Source: Huaxiibacter chinensis
GTDB taxonomy: Bacteria > Pseudomonadota > Gammaproteobacteria > Enterobacterales > Enterobacteriaceae
Direction of reading: 5' to 3'
Assembly: GCF_022171985.1 (NCBI RefSeq)
Contig: NZ_JAJVHF010000001.1
Span: 1,151,919-1,215,918 of the forward strand
Length of the DNA: 64,000 bases
The first letter of the stretch is position 1; the number at the start of each line of letters is the position of its first letter. The notes under the pieces are model-generated. The model saw nothing but the letters and a program-made list of their open reading frames with translations, was not told the DNA's origin and did no database searches. Positions 22,865-31,082 of the stretch are shown piece by piece. A program made the position numbers and the translations under genes.

Positions 22865-24248
22865 GTTCAGGCTCCTGATATTTAAGAGAACGGGTCAGAT
22901 ACCAGGCACCATAGCACAAGGCGACAAAGGGAATACCGCAGTAGAGTGCGATTCGCTGCGTCGGATCGAAGGCGAGACCTACGCAGGCGACCAGGCAAAG
23001 CACAAAACCGAGAACGGGCACCAGCGGATACCACGGCGCGCGATACTGCAACGCAGCCAGCGGTTTGCCCGCCTGGAGATGGCGACGGCGGAACATAAAG
23101 TGCGACGCGCAAATGCTGAGCCAGACCGCCACAACCGCAAACCCCGAAATGGCCGATAACGCGACAAAGACGGTGTCCGGCGCCACAACGCTTGAGAACA
23201 ACGCCAGCACGCCGCCCAGCATACTCACCGAGATCGCCGTCAGCGGCACGCCGTTTTTATTCACGCGAGCAAAGCAGCGCGGCAGCGTTTTTTCATTGGA
23301 GAGCGACCAGAGCATACGACCAGAGGCATACAGCCCCGAGTTTGCGGCCGAGAGGATGGCGGTCAGAATCACAAAATTGAAGATATCCGCGGCATAGGGA
23401 ATCCCCACTTTTTCAAATACCAGCACAAAGGGGCTTTTCTCCACGCCCGCCTGCTGCATGGGAATGAGTGCCGCCAGAACAAACACCGTGCCGATAAAAA
23501 AGAGGATCAAGCGGGCAATGGTGGTACGGATGGCGACAGGAATCACCTTATGCGGGTTTTCCGTTTCGCCCGCGGCGATGCCAATCAGCTCGGTGCCGGA
23601 GAAGGCAAAATTGACCGCCACCATGGTCATCAGGATCGGCAAACCGCCGTGGGGGAACCAGCCCTCTGCGGTGAGGTTAGCCAGCCCCGGAGCCGGTGAT
23701 CCATCCTGCATGGGGATGAAACCGAAAATTGCCGCCCCGCCCAGGATGATAAACGCGATGATGGTGATGACTTTGATCAGCGAGAACCAGAATTCGCCCT
23801 CGGCAAAAAAGCGCGTTGAGATAACGTTAAGCGCAAATATCACCCCGCAGAACACCACGCACCAGATCCAGACCGGCACCTGCGGAAACCAGTACTGCAT
23901 ACAGAACCCGGCGGCGGTAAAGCTCGAACCGAGCGCCACCGTCCAGGTGAGCCAGTAGAGCCACGCCACGGTGTAGCCCGTTGCCGGCCCCAGATAGCGC
24001 GTCGCATAGACGTGAAAGGCGCCGGTTTCCGGCATGGCCACGGAAAGCTCGCCCAGACACTGCATCACCAGCCAGACCACCAGCGCACCAATGAGATACG
24101 CCAGCAGCGTTCCCGCCGCGCCGGTGGTGGAAATGATATAACCCGTATTAAAAAATAATCCTGTACCGATGACGCCGCCCAGCGACAGCATGATCAGGTG
24201 GCGCGTTTTCATGGTGCGCTTCAGCTGCCCATTTTGTTCTGTTTGCAT
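22851..24248 (-). CDS. mmuP: MmuP, S-methylmethionine permease
   Basis: The amino-acid/polyamine-type permease has about 12 membrane segments and the opening [23 protein letters not shown] of the AAT family. It imports S-methylmethionine for MmuM. The frame is open to 24272, but the ATG at 24248 has an AGAAGG site at proper distance and yields 465 residues against about 467 in E. coli. A tandem met-box lies 19 bases upstream. Confidence 0.94.
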   Translation of the reverse strand: MQTEQNGQLKRTMKTRHLIMLSLGGVIGTGLFFNTGYIISTTGAAGTLLAYLIGALVVWLVMQCLGELSVAMPETGAFHVYATRYLGPATGYTVAWLYWLTWTVALGSSFTAAGFCMQYWFPQVPVWIWCVVFCGVIFALNVISTRFFAEGEFWFSLIKVITIIAFIILGGAAIFGFIPMQDGSPAPGLANLTAEGWFPHGGLPILMTMVAVNFAFSGTELIGIAAGETENPHKVIPVAIRTTIARLILFFIGTVFVLAALIPMQQAGVEKSPFVLVFEKVGIPYAADIFNFVILTAILSAANSGLYASGRMLWSLSNEKTLPRCFARVNKNGVPLTAISVSMLGGVLALFSSVVAPDTVFVALSAISGFAVVAVWLSICASHFMFRRRHLQAGKPLAALQYRAPWYPLVPVLGFVLCLVACVGLAFDPTQRIALYCGIPFVALCYGAWYLTRSLKYQEPEHVAE

Positions 24249-24266
24249 ATTACCTTCTAAACGTAT

Positions 24267-24282
24267 GGACATCTAAACATCC
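24267..24282 (-). promoter_or_regulatory. Predicted MetJ operator (two tandem met boxes) of mmuPM
   Basis: On the minus strand the sequence reads GGATGTTT followed directly by AGATGTCC. Against the met-box consensus AGACGTCT these match 5/8 and 6/8, in the exact 8-base tandem that MetJ dimers need. The position just before mmuP fits repression by S-adenosylmethionine-bound MetJ. Confidence 0.6.
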
Positions 24283-24319
24283 AAAGAAGGTCATTTATAC
24301 CGTGAATGTTAACAAAAAG

Positions 24320-24409
24320 CTAGCCATGTACCAGGCGCAGCCGCGCGCGACGGGCATTAAGTCGAGGATGATGTGTCAGGATCACGTAGAGAAAGGGACG
24401 CCAGGCCAT
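24320..24409 (-). CDS. Possible 29-residue basic small protein
   Basis: A short frame on the minus strand starts with ATG at 24409 behind a strong GCGGAGGTG ribosome site and ends with TAG. It encodes 29 residues: a hydrophobic start (MAWRPFLYVILT), then an Arg/His-rich tail (HHPRLNARRARLRLVHG). It does not match a small protein I recognise. The upstream 24410-24530 is rich in hairpins, including a 7-bp stem CCGGGCA/TGCCCGG with a long loop at 24488-24525. It could be a leader peptide, a type I toxin-like product or chance; an opposing longer frame at the same place shows no features. Confidence 0.3.
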   Translation of the reverse strand: MAWRPFLYVILTHHPRLNARRARLRLVHG

Positions 24410-24543
24410 AAGCACCTCCGCAAGGCAGATACTTTAAGCATGGAGGCCGGGGAGGCGCTTTTCGGTCAGTCGAAAGTGCGAACCGCACCGGGCAACGTCA
24501 TGCAAAAGACGGTGGCCCTGCCCGGACAATGAAAGCCCTCGTC

Positions 24544-24572
24544 TTGGTAATTCCCCTAAACAGTTCTATAGT
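24544..24572 (+). promoter_or_regulatory. Predicted sigma-70 promoter of the AI-2E-family gene
   Basis: TTGGTA (24544-24549), a 17-base spacer and TATAGT (24567-24572) lie 32 bases before the ATG at 24605. The spacing is optimal and each hexamer has four or five consensus bases. Confidence 0.6.
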
Positions 24573-24604
24573 CCTTGGAGATTCTTCGTTACCAGGACTT
24601 AGTG

Positions 24605-25714
24605 ATGCGCTTTAATGGACTGACCAAAGGTTTTTTCCTGCTTCTTCTCGCTCTCGTTACGTGGGCTTTCTTTGATGTGTTGTCGCCCTATTTTTCCGCG
24701 ATTTTATGGGCCGCCATCCTGACCATCATTTTTAACCCGGTGAAAAATAAGCTTCGCGCCGCGCTGGGGGATCGTAACGGGCTGGCATCGTTTTTGACTC
24801 TCGGCATCATCTGCCTGATCGTTTTTATCCCGTTAATGGTGATCCTCTCGTCGCTGGCGATTGAGCTGAACGTGGTTTACACCAAACTGCAGGCGGACAA
24901 CACGCAGTTCCCGGAGGTGGTGGCGGGCATCTTTAATCGACTGCCCGACTGGGCAAGCGGTTTCCTGGCCGACCATAACCTGAATAACGCCGCGCAAATC
25001 CAGAAGAAACTCTCCGACTTTGCCCTGCAGGGCGGGCAGTATCTGGCGGGCAGCGCCTTCCTGATTGGCAAGGGCACCTTTGGCTTTGCAATTAGCTTCG
25101 GCATCATGCTTTATCTGCTGTTTTTCCTGTTGAAAGACGGGCCGTATCTGGTGCGCCAGATTCTGGACTCCCTGCCCCTTTCCGATTTTGCGAAAGAGCA
25201 TTTGTTCGCCAAATTCGTCGGGGTCTCTCGCGCGACGGTCAAAGGCACGGCGGTCGTGGCGGTGGTTCAGGGAACGCTGGGGGGCATCGCCTTCGCCATC
25301 GTCGGTATTGATGGCAGCATTTTGTGGGGCGCGCTGATGGCGTTTCTCTCCCTGGTGCCCGCGGTGGGTTCGGCGATTGTCTGGGTTCCTGCCGCCATTT
25401 TCCTGTTTGCGACGCATCAGGTCTGGCAAGGGCTGTTTATTGTCGGTTTCTTCGTGATCATCGTTGGCCTGGTCGACAACATTTTGCGCCCGCTGCTGGT
25501 GGGGAAAGACACCAAAATGCCGGACTACCTGATCTTGATTTCAACGCTTGGCGGCATGGAGCTTTACGGAATTAATGGCTTTGTTATTGGTCCCCTGATT
25601 GCGGCGCTGTTTATCGCCTGCTGGAATCTGTTCTCCGGGCGCGACCATGCAGGCAATGCGGAAGAGTTAGACGCGGAGTTCATCGAAGAGGGTAGAAAAC
25701 CGCCGGAGTTATAA
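24605..25714 (+). CDS. AI-2E family (PerM/YdiK-type) membrane transporter
   Basis: The 369-residue protein has paired N-terminal hydrophobic segments, a soluble middle part (about 65-150) and a cluster of C-terminal segments containing the family-typical L-V-D-N-I-L-R-P-L-L-V-G. This is the AI-2E exporter/PerM superfamily. It is not close enough to E. coli YdiK or TqsA to take either name. The ATG at 24605 has an AGGA site at seven bases; the frame is open to 24575. It stands alone, ended by a strong terminator. The substrate is unknown; members include AI-2 exporters and Na+/H+ antiporters. Confidence 0.8.
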   Translation: MRFNGLTKGFFLLLLALVTWAFFDVLSPYFSAILWAAILTIIFNPVKNKLRAALGDRNGLASFLTLGIICLIVFIPLMVILSSLAIELNVVYTKLQADNTQFPEVVAGIFNRLPDWASGFLADHNLNNAAQIQKKLSDFALQGGQYLAGSAFLIGKGTFGFAISFGIMLYLLFFLLKDGPYLVRQILDSLPLSDFAKEHLFAKFVGVSRATVKGTAVVAVVQGTLGGIAFAIVGIDGSILWGALMAFLSLVPAVGSAIVWVPAAIFLFATHQVWQGLFIVGFFVIIVGLVDNILRPLLVGKDTKMPDYLILISTLGGMELYGINGFVIGPLIAALFIACWNLFSGRDHAGNAEELDAEFIEEGRKPPEL

Positions 25715-25735
25715 AAGCAGGTGTAAGCATCAACG

Positions 25736-25761
25736 AGGCGGCTGCGGGCCGCCTTTTTTTT
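25736..25761 (+). terminator. Rho-independent terminator after the AI-2E-family gene
   Basis: The stem AGGCGGC/GCCGCCT with loop TGCGG is followed by eight T, 21 bases after the stop. Confidence 0.9.
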
Positions 25762-25831
25762 CACTCTAAATCAAACGTTTTCTATAATTTAAAGAACGCC
25801 ATACTACATTTGTCGCAAAAGGATCCCACAG

Positions 25832-27616
25832 GTGCGAATCGCCACGATAACAAACTGGGCCTATGGTGCCACGGTATGCCTGACTCTCGCCTCCGGTATC
25901 ATCATGATCCTGGCGTCCAATGCTGACAATGCGGAACGGCAGGCGGTTGCACAACGCCAGCAGTTCGATCAAATCACCGAAGACATCGAAGCGGATGCCT
26001 GGATGCTGTCTGATTTGGCCCGCCTGTTTGTGATCAAAAAAGACCCGGCGATCCTCAATGAGTACCGTCAAAAAGAGGGCACGCTTAAAAACATCGAAGT
26101 GCACCTTCAGAAATTAGACGATACCGGTGCAACGGACGAAGAACTCTCTTTACTCAGTGAAGGATTAAAAATCGTAGATGCGCTGCAGGACGAACAGCAG
26201 GCCGCCCTTGCCAGCGTGGCGCGGGGCGAGGAGCAGCAAGCCGTCGATCTGTTATACGGCAGCGCCTACGAGCTTGAGCTTGAACGCGCGCAGCGGGAGA
26301 TTGACCGCTTCCGCCAAATACTGGATAAGCGTGTCATAACCGATGTCCAGGTGGCGACAAAAACCTCGAAAACGCTGCGCACCGCCTCCGAGGTTATGGT
26401 CGGCCTGACCGCCCTGCTCTTCCTGTTTGTGCTGGGCTTTATTTTAAAACGCCGCGTACTGCGCCCGGTCGTTCGCCTGAGCGACGTGGTGCATCGTCTT
26501 GCCTCGCAGGACTATGCCGTGGAAACGCCCAACTTCAATCAGATTGATGAGATCGGTGACATGGCGCAGGCCATCCACATTTTCCGTGAAAATGGGCTGG
26601 CGCGACAGCGTCTGGAGAAGGAGCGCGATGCGGACTGGGCTATCCGTGAACTGCTGGCGCGGATGACGCAACGCCTGCAGGGCTGTGAATCCTTTGATGA
26701 CGTGCTCAACGTGGCTACCCTTTTTGCGCCGAATATTGCTCCTGGCCTTTCTGGCAGGCTCTATATTCTGGATCGTGCCCCCGCGCGAATGCGCTGCGTG
26801 GCAGAATGGTTAGATCCGCATGGCGCGTCGACCCCCTTCGATCCTGAAGACTGCTGGGCGATACGCCGCGGTCAAAGCCATCCGCCGGTAAACGGTGAAC
26901 CGGACGTGGTCTGCTATCACCTGCCTGAATCGGTGGCGCATCAGGCCCTGTGCATTCCCCTGATCGCGCAGGGGGAAGCGATTGGGTTGCTCTCCATCCA
27001 GAATATCCTTCCGGAAAACGCCCCGTCACGCGCCTATCTGGAGCTGATGGCAGAAGCGCTGGGACTGGCGCTGGCTAACCAGCGGCTGCGTCACGAACTG
27101 CAGGAAAAAGCGCTTTATGACCCGCTGACCGGCCTGCGTAACCGCCATCACCTGGACGATATGCTCCGCGCCCAAATCAGCCTGGCACAACGTACCTCAA
27201 CGCCGCTTAGCTGTCTGATGATTGATATCGATCACTTCAAAAAGATCAATGATAAGTACGGGCATGAAGCAGGTGATGCGGTCATCAAACGCGTCGCGAG
27301 CATTATTCAGCGAACAACCGGCGATGAAGGCAAAGCATTCCGCTATGGCGGCGAAGAGTTTCTGGTGCTGCTTGCCGGAATGGACGACGAAGCCGCCTAT
27401 GAACGCGCATCGCAGATTTACAGCGAGGTGAAAATGTCCACGGTCCGCTCGGGTATATCAGAAATCGCCACGGTGGATGTTTCCATCGGGATCGCCACAT
27501 TCCCTCAGCATGTTCAGAGCGATAGCCTTATTCGAGCCGCTGATGTCGCGTTGTATCGTGCAAAAGAGCTGGGAAGAGCGCGGATAGTGAGTTTTGGTAT
27601 GTTAGGGGAAGGGTAG
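25832..27616 (+). CDS. Membrane diguanylate cyclase with HAMP, GAF and GGDEF domains
   Basis: The 594-residue protein starts at GTG 25832, with AAGGA eight bases upstream. It has an N-terminal membrane segment (about 8-27), a helical periplasmic sensor to about 185, a second segment (about 187-207) and a HAMP linker. A GAF-like domain (about 280-420) and a C-terminal GGDEF domain follow, with active G-G-E-E-F at about residues 506-510. Such enzymes make cyclic di-GMP from two GTP. The inhibitory I-site R-x-x-D that should stand five residues before GGEEF is replaced by G-D-E-G, so product inhibition at that site is not expected. It is the last core gene before the thrW island. Confidence 0.9.
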   Translation: MRIATITNWAYGATVCLTLASGIIMILASNADNAERQAVAQRQQFDQITEDIEADAWMLSDLARLFVIKKDPAILNEYRQKEGTLKNIEVHLQKLDDTGATDEELSLLSEGLKIVDALQDEQQAALASVARGEEQQAVDLLYGSAYELELERAQREIDRFRQILDKRVITDVQVATKTSKTLRTASEVMVGLTALLFLFVLGFILKRRVLRPVVRLSDVVHRLASQDYAVETPNFNQIDEIGDMAQAIHIFRENGLARQRLEKERDADWAIRELLARMTQRLQGCESFDDVLNVATLFAPNIAPGLSGRLYILDRAPARMRCVAEWLDPHGASTPFDPEDCWAIRRGQSHPPVNGEPDVVCYHLPESVAHQALCIPLIAQGEAIGLLSIQNILPENAPSRAYLELMAEALGLALANQRLRHELQEKALYDPLTGLRNRHHLDDMLRAQISLAQRTSTPLSCLMIDIDHFKKINDKYGHEAGDAVIKRVASIIQRTTGDEGKAFRYGGEEFLVLLAGMDDEAAYERASQIYSEVKMSTVRSGISEIATVDVSIGIATFPQHVQSDSLIRAADVALYRAKELGRARIVSFGMLGEG

Positions 27617-27701
27617 GTTTGTTTGTGGGGTTGTTGGCGGAAAGGGGGTTTTAGTGGCTATAAGGGGGTAATGTTTTGAATGGGATGAGGAGCGTTAAGG
27701 C

Positions 27702-27716
27702 GGTGCGATAATAGGA
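27702..27716. repeat. Distal attachment-site copy of the thrW 3' end
   Basis: GGTGC-GATAATAGGA matches 15 of 16 bases of the thrW 3' end at 31084-31099, in the same orientation, with one deleted C. It falls just after the last core gene. Confidence 0.65.
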
Positions 27717-27777
27717 ACATAACATCGCTAAAAATCCAATTTATTTTCAGTAGCTTATATTCGTTAAGTTTTTTAAG

Positions 27778-27800
27778 GTACCCCCAAAAGTACCCCCAAT
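27778..27800. repeat. Tandem GTACCCCCA repeat near the island end
   Basis: GTACCCCCA occurs twice (27778-27786 and 27790-27798) with AAA between. Tandem motifs of this kind are often seen beside the attachment sites of P4-like elements and may be arm-type integrase or excisionase sites; that role is inferred. Confidence 0.4.
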
Positions 27801-27834
27801 CAGATCCCGTCTCAACTCTGACAGCAAAAAAATG

Positions 27835-27863
27835 TTGCGGGCTGTCTAATAGACAGCCCGCAA
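27835..27863 (-). terminator. Terminator of the DUF262 gene
   Basis: A perfect 13-bp inverted repeat (arms TTGCGGGCTGTCT / AGACAGCCCGCAA, loop AAT) lies 25 bases after the DUF262 stop. On the minus strand it is followed by seven T. Confidence 0.85.
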
Positions 27864-27887
27864 GCACGGTTGATGTTTTTACAGATA

Positions 27888-29570
27888 CTAATCAACCTTC
27901 CAAACGTTAACTGCTTGTTGTGACATCCATTTTTGAAAATCATTGACAGATTCTAAATTCCACTCTTCATATTCTGTCACTTTTAAGGCCAACTTATATC
28001 CGGATTTTGTATATTCTTTTTTCTTCTCTTCAAAGGATGAGCGTTTTAAATTATCTTTATCCATTAAGATCATGTTTCCAAGTCTATCTTTTACATCATT
28101 AATTCCTTCACCAAAAGATTCGCTCCAATCTTTCTCTGGATGATAAGGGCAAATATGCTCTAATGTCGTTTTTTCATAATCACATGGATTACCTAAATAG
28201 CCTTCAATTTCAGAAAGTAAAAAACGTATTTTTTTCGCCGTTTGTCTACTTGGCATTCTATGAAATTCAAAAGCATTAAAGAAAGCATTATCATCAGGAT
28301 ACAAGCGTTTAAATTCCTCGCTATTTTTCACATGACTAGCTCTTAAGAACTCTCGATTATAAACCTTGTTCGCGATTTGATTATAAATATTCTCTTGTTC
28401 ACTAGGTGATAAATGGCAGATAATATTATATCTAATAGATAATACATATATATATTTTACGAGCTTAACAAACTCCTCTGGAGAAAAATTACCAAAGGCA
28501 GCGAGAAATATTGTTAGTGGTTGCTTGATATTAAATAATCTAATACCATTAAGATAGTGCAATACATTTCTGTATTTCACATCTTGATCTCCCCACCATG
28601 CATCATTGGGATTGATCAATGATGCATAAATAGGTGAGTAGTCAATTAATGACTTCAAATACTGATACGCTTCTTCCGGTTTCGTTAATATTTTTCTCAT
28701 TGAGGAAAAAAGGTTGTTCTTAGTAACCATTCTTCTCTGTGAATTATAGTGATATCTAATGTAATCAGAAACATTGCTCTCTCCAAGTTGGACAATCATT
28801 TCTGACCATTGCTCGTCCAAATCGTTGAGCTCTTCTTCTCCGATTTGATCATCTTTCGTCACAATTGAAAACAAATAGTTTTTTAGTAGGTCCGGAGTAG
28901 ACAATTGGACCCCTCTCGCATTCAAAGTTTCAAAAACTTTATAGGCATTAAGATCGTCTTGTACAATTATCTTTGTAAAAATCATACTTGAAGAAAAATC
29001 TGCAATAAACTGAGCAATCTCCGCACCTGTTTTGCCGTAATCTTTCTTACAGAAAAAGTCAAAACACTTACGTATCAATTTATTAGTTGATGTTATACCG
29101 CGAGAGTTTTGAGCCTCTAAATGAGATGACATTCTTTGAAAATAACTTTTATTATTTCTATTTAGTTCTAATTTATTAATTACTTTAAGCGTAACGAAGT
29201 TCTTACTTCCTACAAAATTCTGAGTTATACCATCGAGTCGCTCAGTATTGCCCTGAACATCCTCCCCATTATCAATTAGAGTTTTGATCGCTTTCATTGC
29301 AGCCAGAACTATAATCGATAACGTAACTAAGCGTTGTTGCCCATCTATAATTTCATGCTGATACTGTTCTTTTTGTTGAAGGACAATGTAGCCCATATAA
29401 TGAAAACCTTCATCATCAAGAGAATTTATATCTCCCCACAAATCCTCCCATTGTCCTACATCCCATGCATAGTCTCGCTGGAATCTAGGCACAATATATT
29501 TGTTAGGCCCACCTATTAATTCATTAAAATTCTCATTTTTTGGTTCCATCAACATAAATTGCTTTGCCAT
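27888..29570 (-). CDS. DUF262/DUF1524 protein, GmrSD-like candidate type IV restriction nuclease
   Basis: The 560-residue protein has an N-terminal DUF262 (ParB/GmrS-like NTPase) domain with F-Q-R-D-Y-A-W at about 30-36 and I-I-D-G-Q-Q-R-L at about 73-80. A helical middle follows, then a C-terminal DUF1524 HNH-type nuclease with T-L-E-H-I-C-P-Y-H-P-E-K-D-W at about 470-485 and G-N-M-I-L-M further on. This single-chain architecture is that of GmrSD, which cuts modified phage DNA; SspE and BrxU are relatives. No dnd, ssp or brx genes lie nearby, so a solitary type IV role fits best. Its AT-rich composition and alien codon use contrast with its neighbours. It is the only intact gene of the island and has its own terminator. 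Confidence 0.82.
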   Translation of the reverse strand: MAKQFMLMEPKNENFNELIGGPNKYIVPRFQRDYAWDVGQWEDLWGDINSLDDEGFHYMGYIVLQQKEQYQHEIIDGQQRLVTLSIIVLAAMKAIKTLIDNGEDVQGNTERLDGITQNFVGSKNFVTLKVINKLELNRNNKSYFQRMSSHLEAQNSRGITSTNKLIRKCFDFFCKKDYGKTGAEIAQFIADFSSSMIFTKIIVQDDLNAYKVFETLNARGVQLSTPDLLKNYLFSIVTKDDQIGEEELNDLDEQWSEMIVQLGESNVSDYIRYHYNSQRRMVTKNNLFSSMRKILTKPEEAYQYLKSLIDYSPIYASLINPNDAWWGDQDVKYRNVLHYLNGIRLFNIKQPLTIFLAAFGNFSPEEFVKLVKYIYVLSIRYNIICHLSPSEQENIYNQIANKVYNREFLRASHVKNSEEFKRLYPDDNAFFNAFEFHRMPSRQTAKKIRFLLSEIEGYLGNPCDYEKTTLEHICPYHPEKDWSESFGEGINDVKDRLGNMILMDKDNLKRSSFEEKKKEYTKSGYKLALKVTEYEEWNLESVNDFQKWMSQQAVNVWKVD

Positions 29571-29613
29571 TTAATCAAATCCCGTTATTTTAAAATGACG
29601 TTATCATAAGGCT

Positions 29614-29626
29614 GTTAATTATTAAC
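29614..29626. promoter_or_regulatory. Palindrome in the DUF262 promoter region
   Basis: The perfect 6+1+6 palindrome GTTAATTATTAAC is centred about 50 bases before the DUF262 start, overlapping where a promoter is expected. It may be an operator; no partner regulator is encoded in the island. Confidence 0.3.
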
Positions 29627-30230
29627 AAGACATCATGATGAGAGTTTCATAGCTATGATGCACGATAAACGATTCGAGCACTAACAGACACTTCTAGTGC
29701 TCTACATCATCAGAGACATTCAACTTGGCCGCTTTGAACAAGCTGTAGAATGGTTAAAAGTTATTCTAAATATATCTAAATTACTGACTGAAGCAACTGT
29801 AACTTAGAGCGCGTTCTGCCAAAAATCCCCACTGGCGCTGCCGGTGGGTGACAACTTTTGACAACTCAATCTGAGCGCCAGCGTCCGGGCAAACCAGAAC
29901 AGCGATCTGAAAGAGGCTCGAGGATGGTTGCAAAGGGGGAGTGCTTAACACCTCCCCTTCACGAGTTCGTGTACCTGAAGTTTTCTAAAGCGGTAGCAGT
30001 TGACACTTTACCCCTAGTTTTTCCTAGTAAGGCATAACAAACCAAAAAAGGCTGACACCTGCCCTGCTTCGCATCAGGATTAACAAAAGCTAACAGCCAA
30101 GGCTCAACAAATCTCAACGCCAGCCCTCTACACTTCTGCTGTAGCTGCTGTTCGTAGGCGTCAGGATCCGTTAGGTTAACACTTTCCCAGTTTCTCGCGA
30201 AAAAGTGTTAAGTTTGAGGGGCTGGGGGGT
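29627..30230. other. Island stretch without intact genes
   Basis: About 600 bases hold only fragments. On the plus strand, 29697-29807 is a 36-codon frame from GTG (start VLYIIRDIQLGRFEQAVEWL) that looks like a gene tail. On the minus strand about 66 codons are open between stops at roughly 30200-29960, with NWESVNLTDPDAYEQQLQ near its start but no start codon. I recognise neither. No tRNA or strong terminator is seen. The stretch is best read as decayed phage or island DNA. Confidence 0.45.
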
Positions 30231-30539
30231 TTACAGTTTTTCGCCATCCAGCATACAGAGCGACACTAAACCAGTTTTGTTCCAGTCATCCAGCGTATCG
30301 GGGTGCATTGTAGCAACGTAGGCCAGCTCAGAACGAAGAAACCGTAAAGCCCCTGCTACACGGTCTTTGCCGTAGAAACTGTGAGTTTCTTCATCCAGCC
30401 GGAAGAGAATCAGCTGTTGCTCTTCGGGCTCGTACTGAAGCTCAGCGGCGGCTGCCTCTATCCACTGACCAGCATCAATATCAGCCGGCAGCTCTTTCCC
30501 GCCGTCATGCCCCATACCCACGCGGCGGCCTGCGCCCAC
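30231..30539 (-). CDS. Hypothetical protein, phage-type gene fragment
   Basis: The frame from GTG 30539 encodes 102 residues; the part from about residue 15 on (KELPADIDAGQWIEAAAAEL ... MLDGEKL) has normal protein composition. I do not recognise the family. The first residues (VGAGRRVGMGHDGG) look like out-of-frame sequence, and this frame overlaps the end of the broken helix-turn-helix frame. It is therefore probably the C-terminal part of a larger gene separated by a frameshift. Confidence 0.35.
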   Translation of the reverse strand: MGAGRRVGMGHDGGKELPADIDAGQWIEAAAAELQYEPEEQQLILFRLDEETHSFYGKDRVAGALRFLRSELAYVATMHPDTLDDWNKTGLVSLCMLDGEKL

Positions 30540-30744
30540 GTCATTGCATTGTGATGATCATCAGCACCAGCACCAGCACCAGCACCAGCACCAGCACCAG
30601 CACCAGCAGAATTTTGTTTAGCTTGTGATGCGTCAACATCCACTTTATCGCCTGAAATAAAAACTTCACCGCGGGCTATCCAGCCATAACAGTTTGACGA
30701 CTGACGCCCATATGCCTGGCGTAGGCTGATTTACTTCAGAGCAT
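30458..30744 (-). pseudogene. Broken phage helix-turn-helix (small-terminase or DNA-binding type) gene
   Basis: On the minus strand the frame from ATG 30744 has a stop as its third codon and then reads SKSAYARHMGVSRQTV, a classic helix-turn-helix. Adding one T in the T-run at about 30691 restores YGWIARGEVFISGDKVDV in the next frame, followed by an Ala-Gly repeat and HHNAMTW. The joined sequence looks like the N-terminus of a phage DNA-packaging or DNA-binding protein. The early stop and the one-base deletion mark it as inactive unless recoded. Confidence 0.6.
30562..30603. repeat. Hexanucleotide microsatellite (CAGCAC)7
   Basis: Seven perfect copies of CAGCAC, followed by CAGCAG, lie inside the broken helix-turn-helix gene. 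On the coding strand they give an alternating Ala-Gly tract. The unit is six bases, so slippage would change linker length without shifting frame. Confidence 0.9.
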
Positions 30745-30765
30745 CCTGGTGCTTCCCTCCAGACA

Positions 30766-30788
30766 TAAAAAAGCCGCCCTCTGGCGGC
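30766..30788 (-). terminator. Terminator inside the island
   Basis: On the minus strand the stem GCCGCC/GGCGGC (loop AGAG) is followed by six T. It lies between the integrase fragment and the helix-turn-helix pseudogene. Confidence 0.8.
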
Positions 30789-30815
30789 CTACTTCTCTTC
30801 TGATTGTGTCTGATG

Positions 30816-30995
30816 CTAATTGCCTTTGCACATCGCGATGATCTGTTCGCTTAACTGGTCAAGGCCTGTCATGCGTGGCTGCACGTCTGAAGGATCATCG
30901 TTCTTCCCGAAACAATATTTAAACCGCCAGTATTTGCCACCATGAGTGTTGATCAGAAGAGATAAACCGCCATCATCAGCAAGCTTATAAACTTT
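30816..30995 (-). pseudogene. Fragment of a P4-type tyrosine integrase (N-terminal DUF4102 arm domain)
   Basis: The minus strand between a stop at 30996-30998 and TAG at 30816 reads KVYKLADDGGLSLL, then HGGKYWRFKYCFGKN. This is the signature of the N-terminal arm-binding domain of P4/CP4-type integrases (usual form YKLADGGGLYLLV...KYWRLKYR). After about 32 residues it passes into unrelated sequence ending in IIAMCKGN. The catalytic domain is absent. Lying 85 bases from the thrW 3' end, it is where such an integrase gene would start. Confidence 0.75.
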
Positions 30996-31082
30996 TTAGA
31001 CCGAACAGCAAATATCACCCTAATTCTCCCCAAATCACCGTAGATTTCAGGGAACATGAGTAGACTTGGGAAAAGTTTGAGA

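Noticed and set aside
24302..24532. 76-codon plus-strand frame between mmuP and the AI-2E-family gene
   Set aside because: No ribosome site, no domain, and composition typical of antisense to the structured region; the smaller minus-strand frame with a good ribosome site is the better candidate.
27658..27867. 69-codon minus-strand frame across the island end
   Set aside because: It starts inside the terminator hairpin of the DUF262 gene, runs through the GTACCCCCA repeats and the att copy, and has no ribosome site or recognisable family; it is a chance frame.
30562..30609. Possible CRISPR-like array
   Set aside because: The repeats are contiguous 6-base units without spacers: a microsatellite inside a coding remnant, not a CRISPR.
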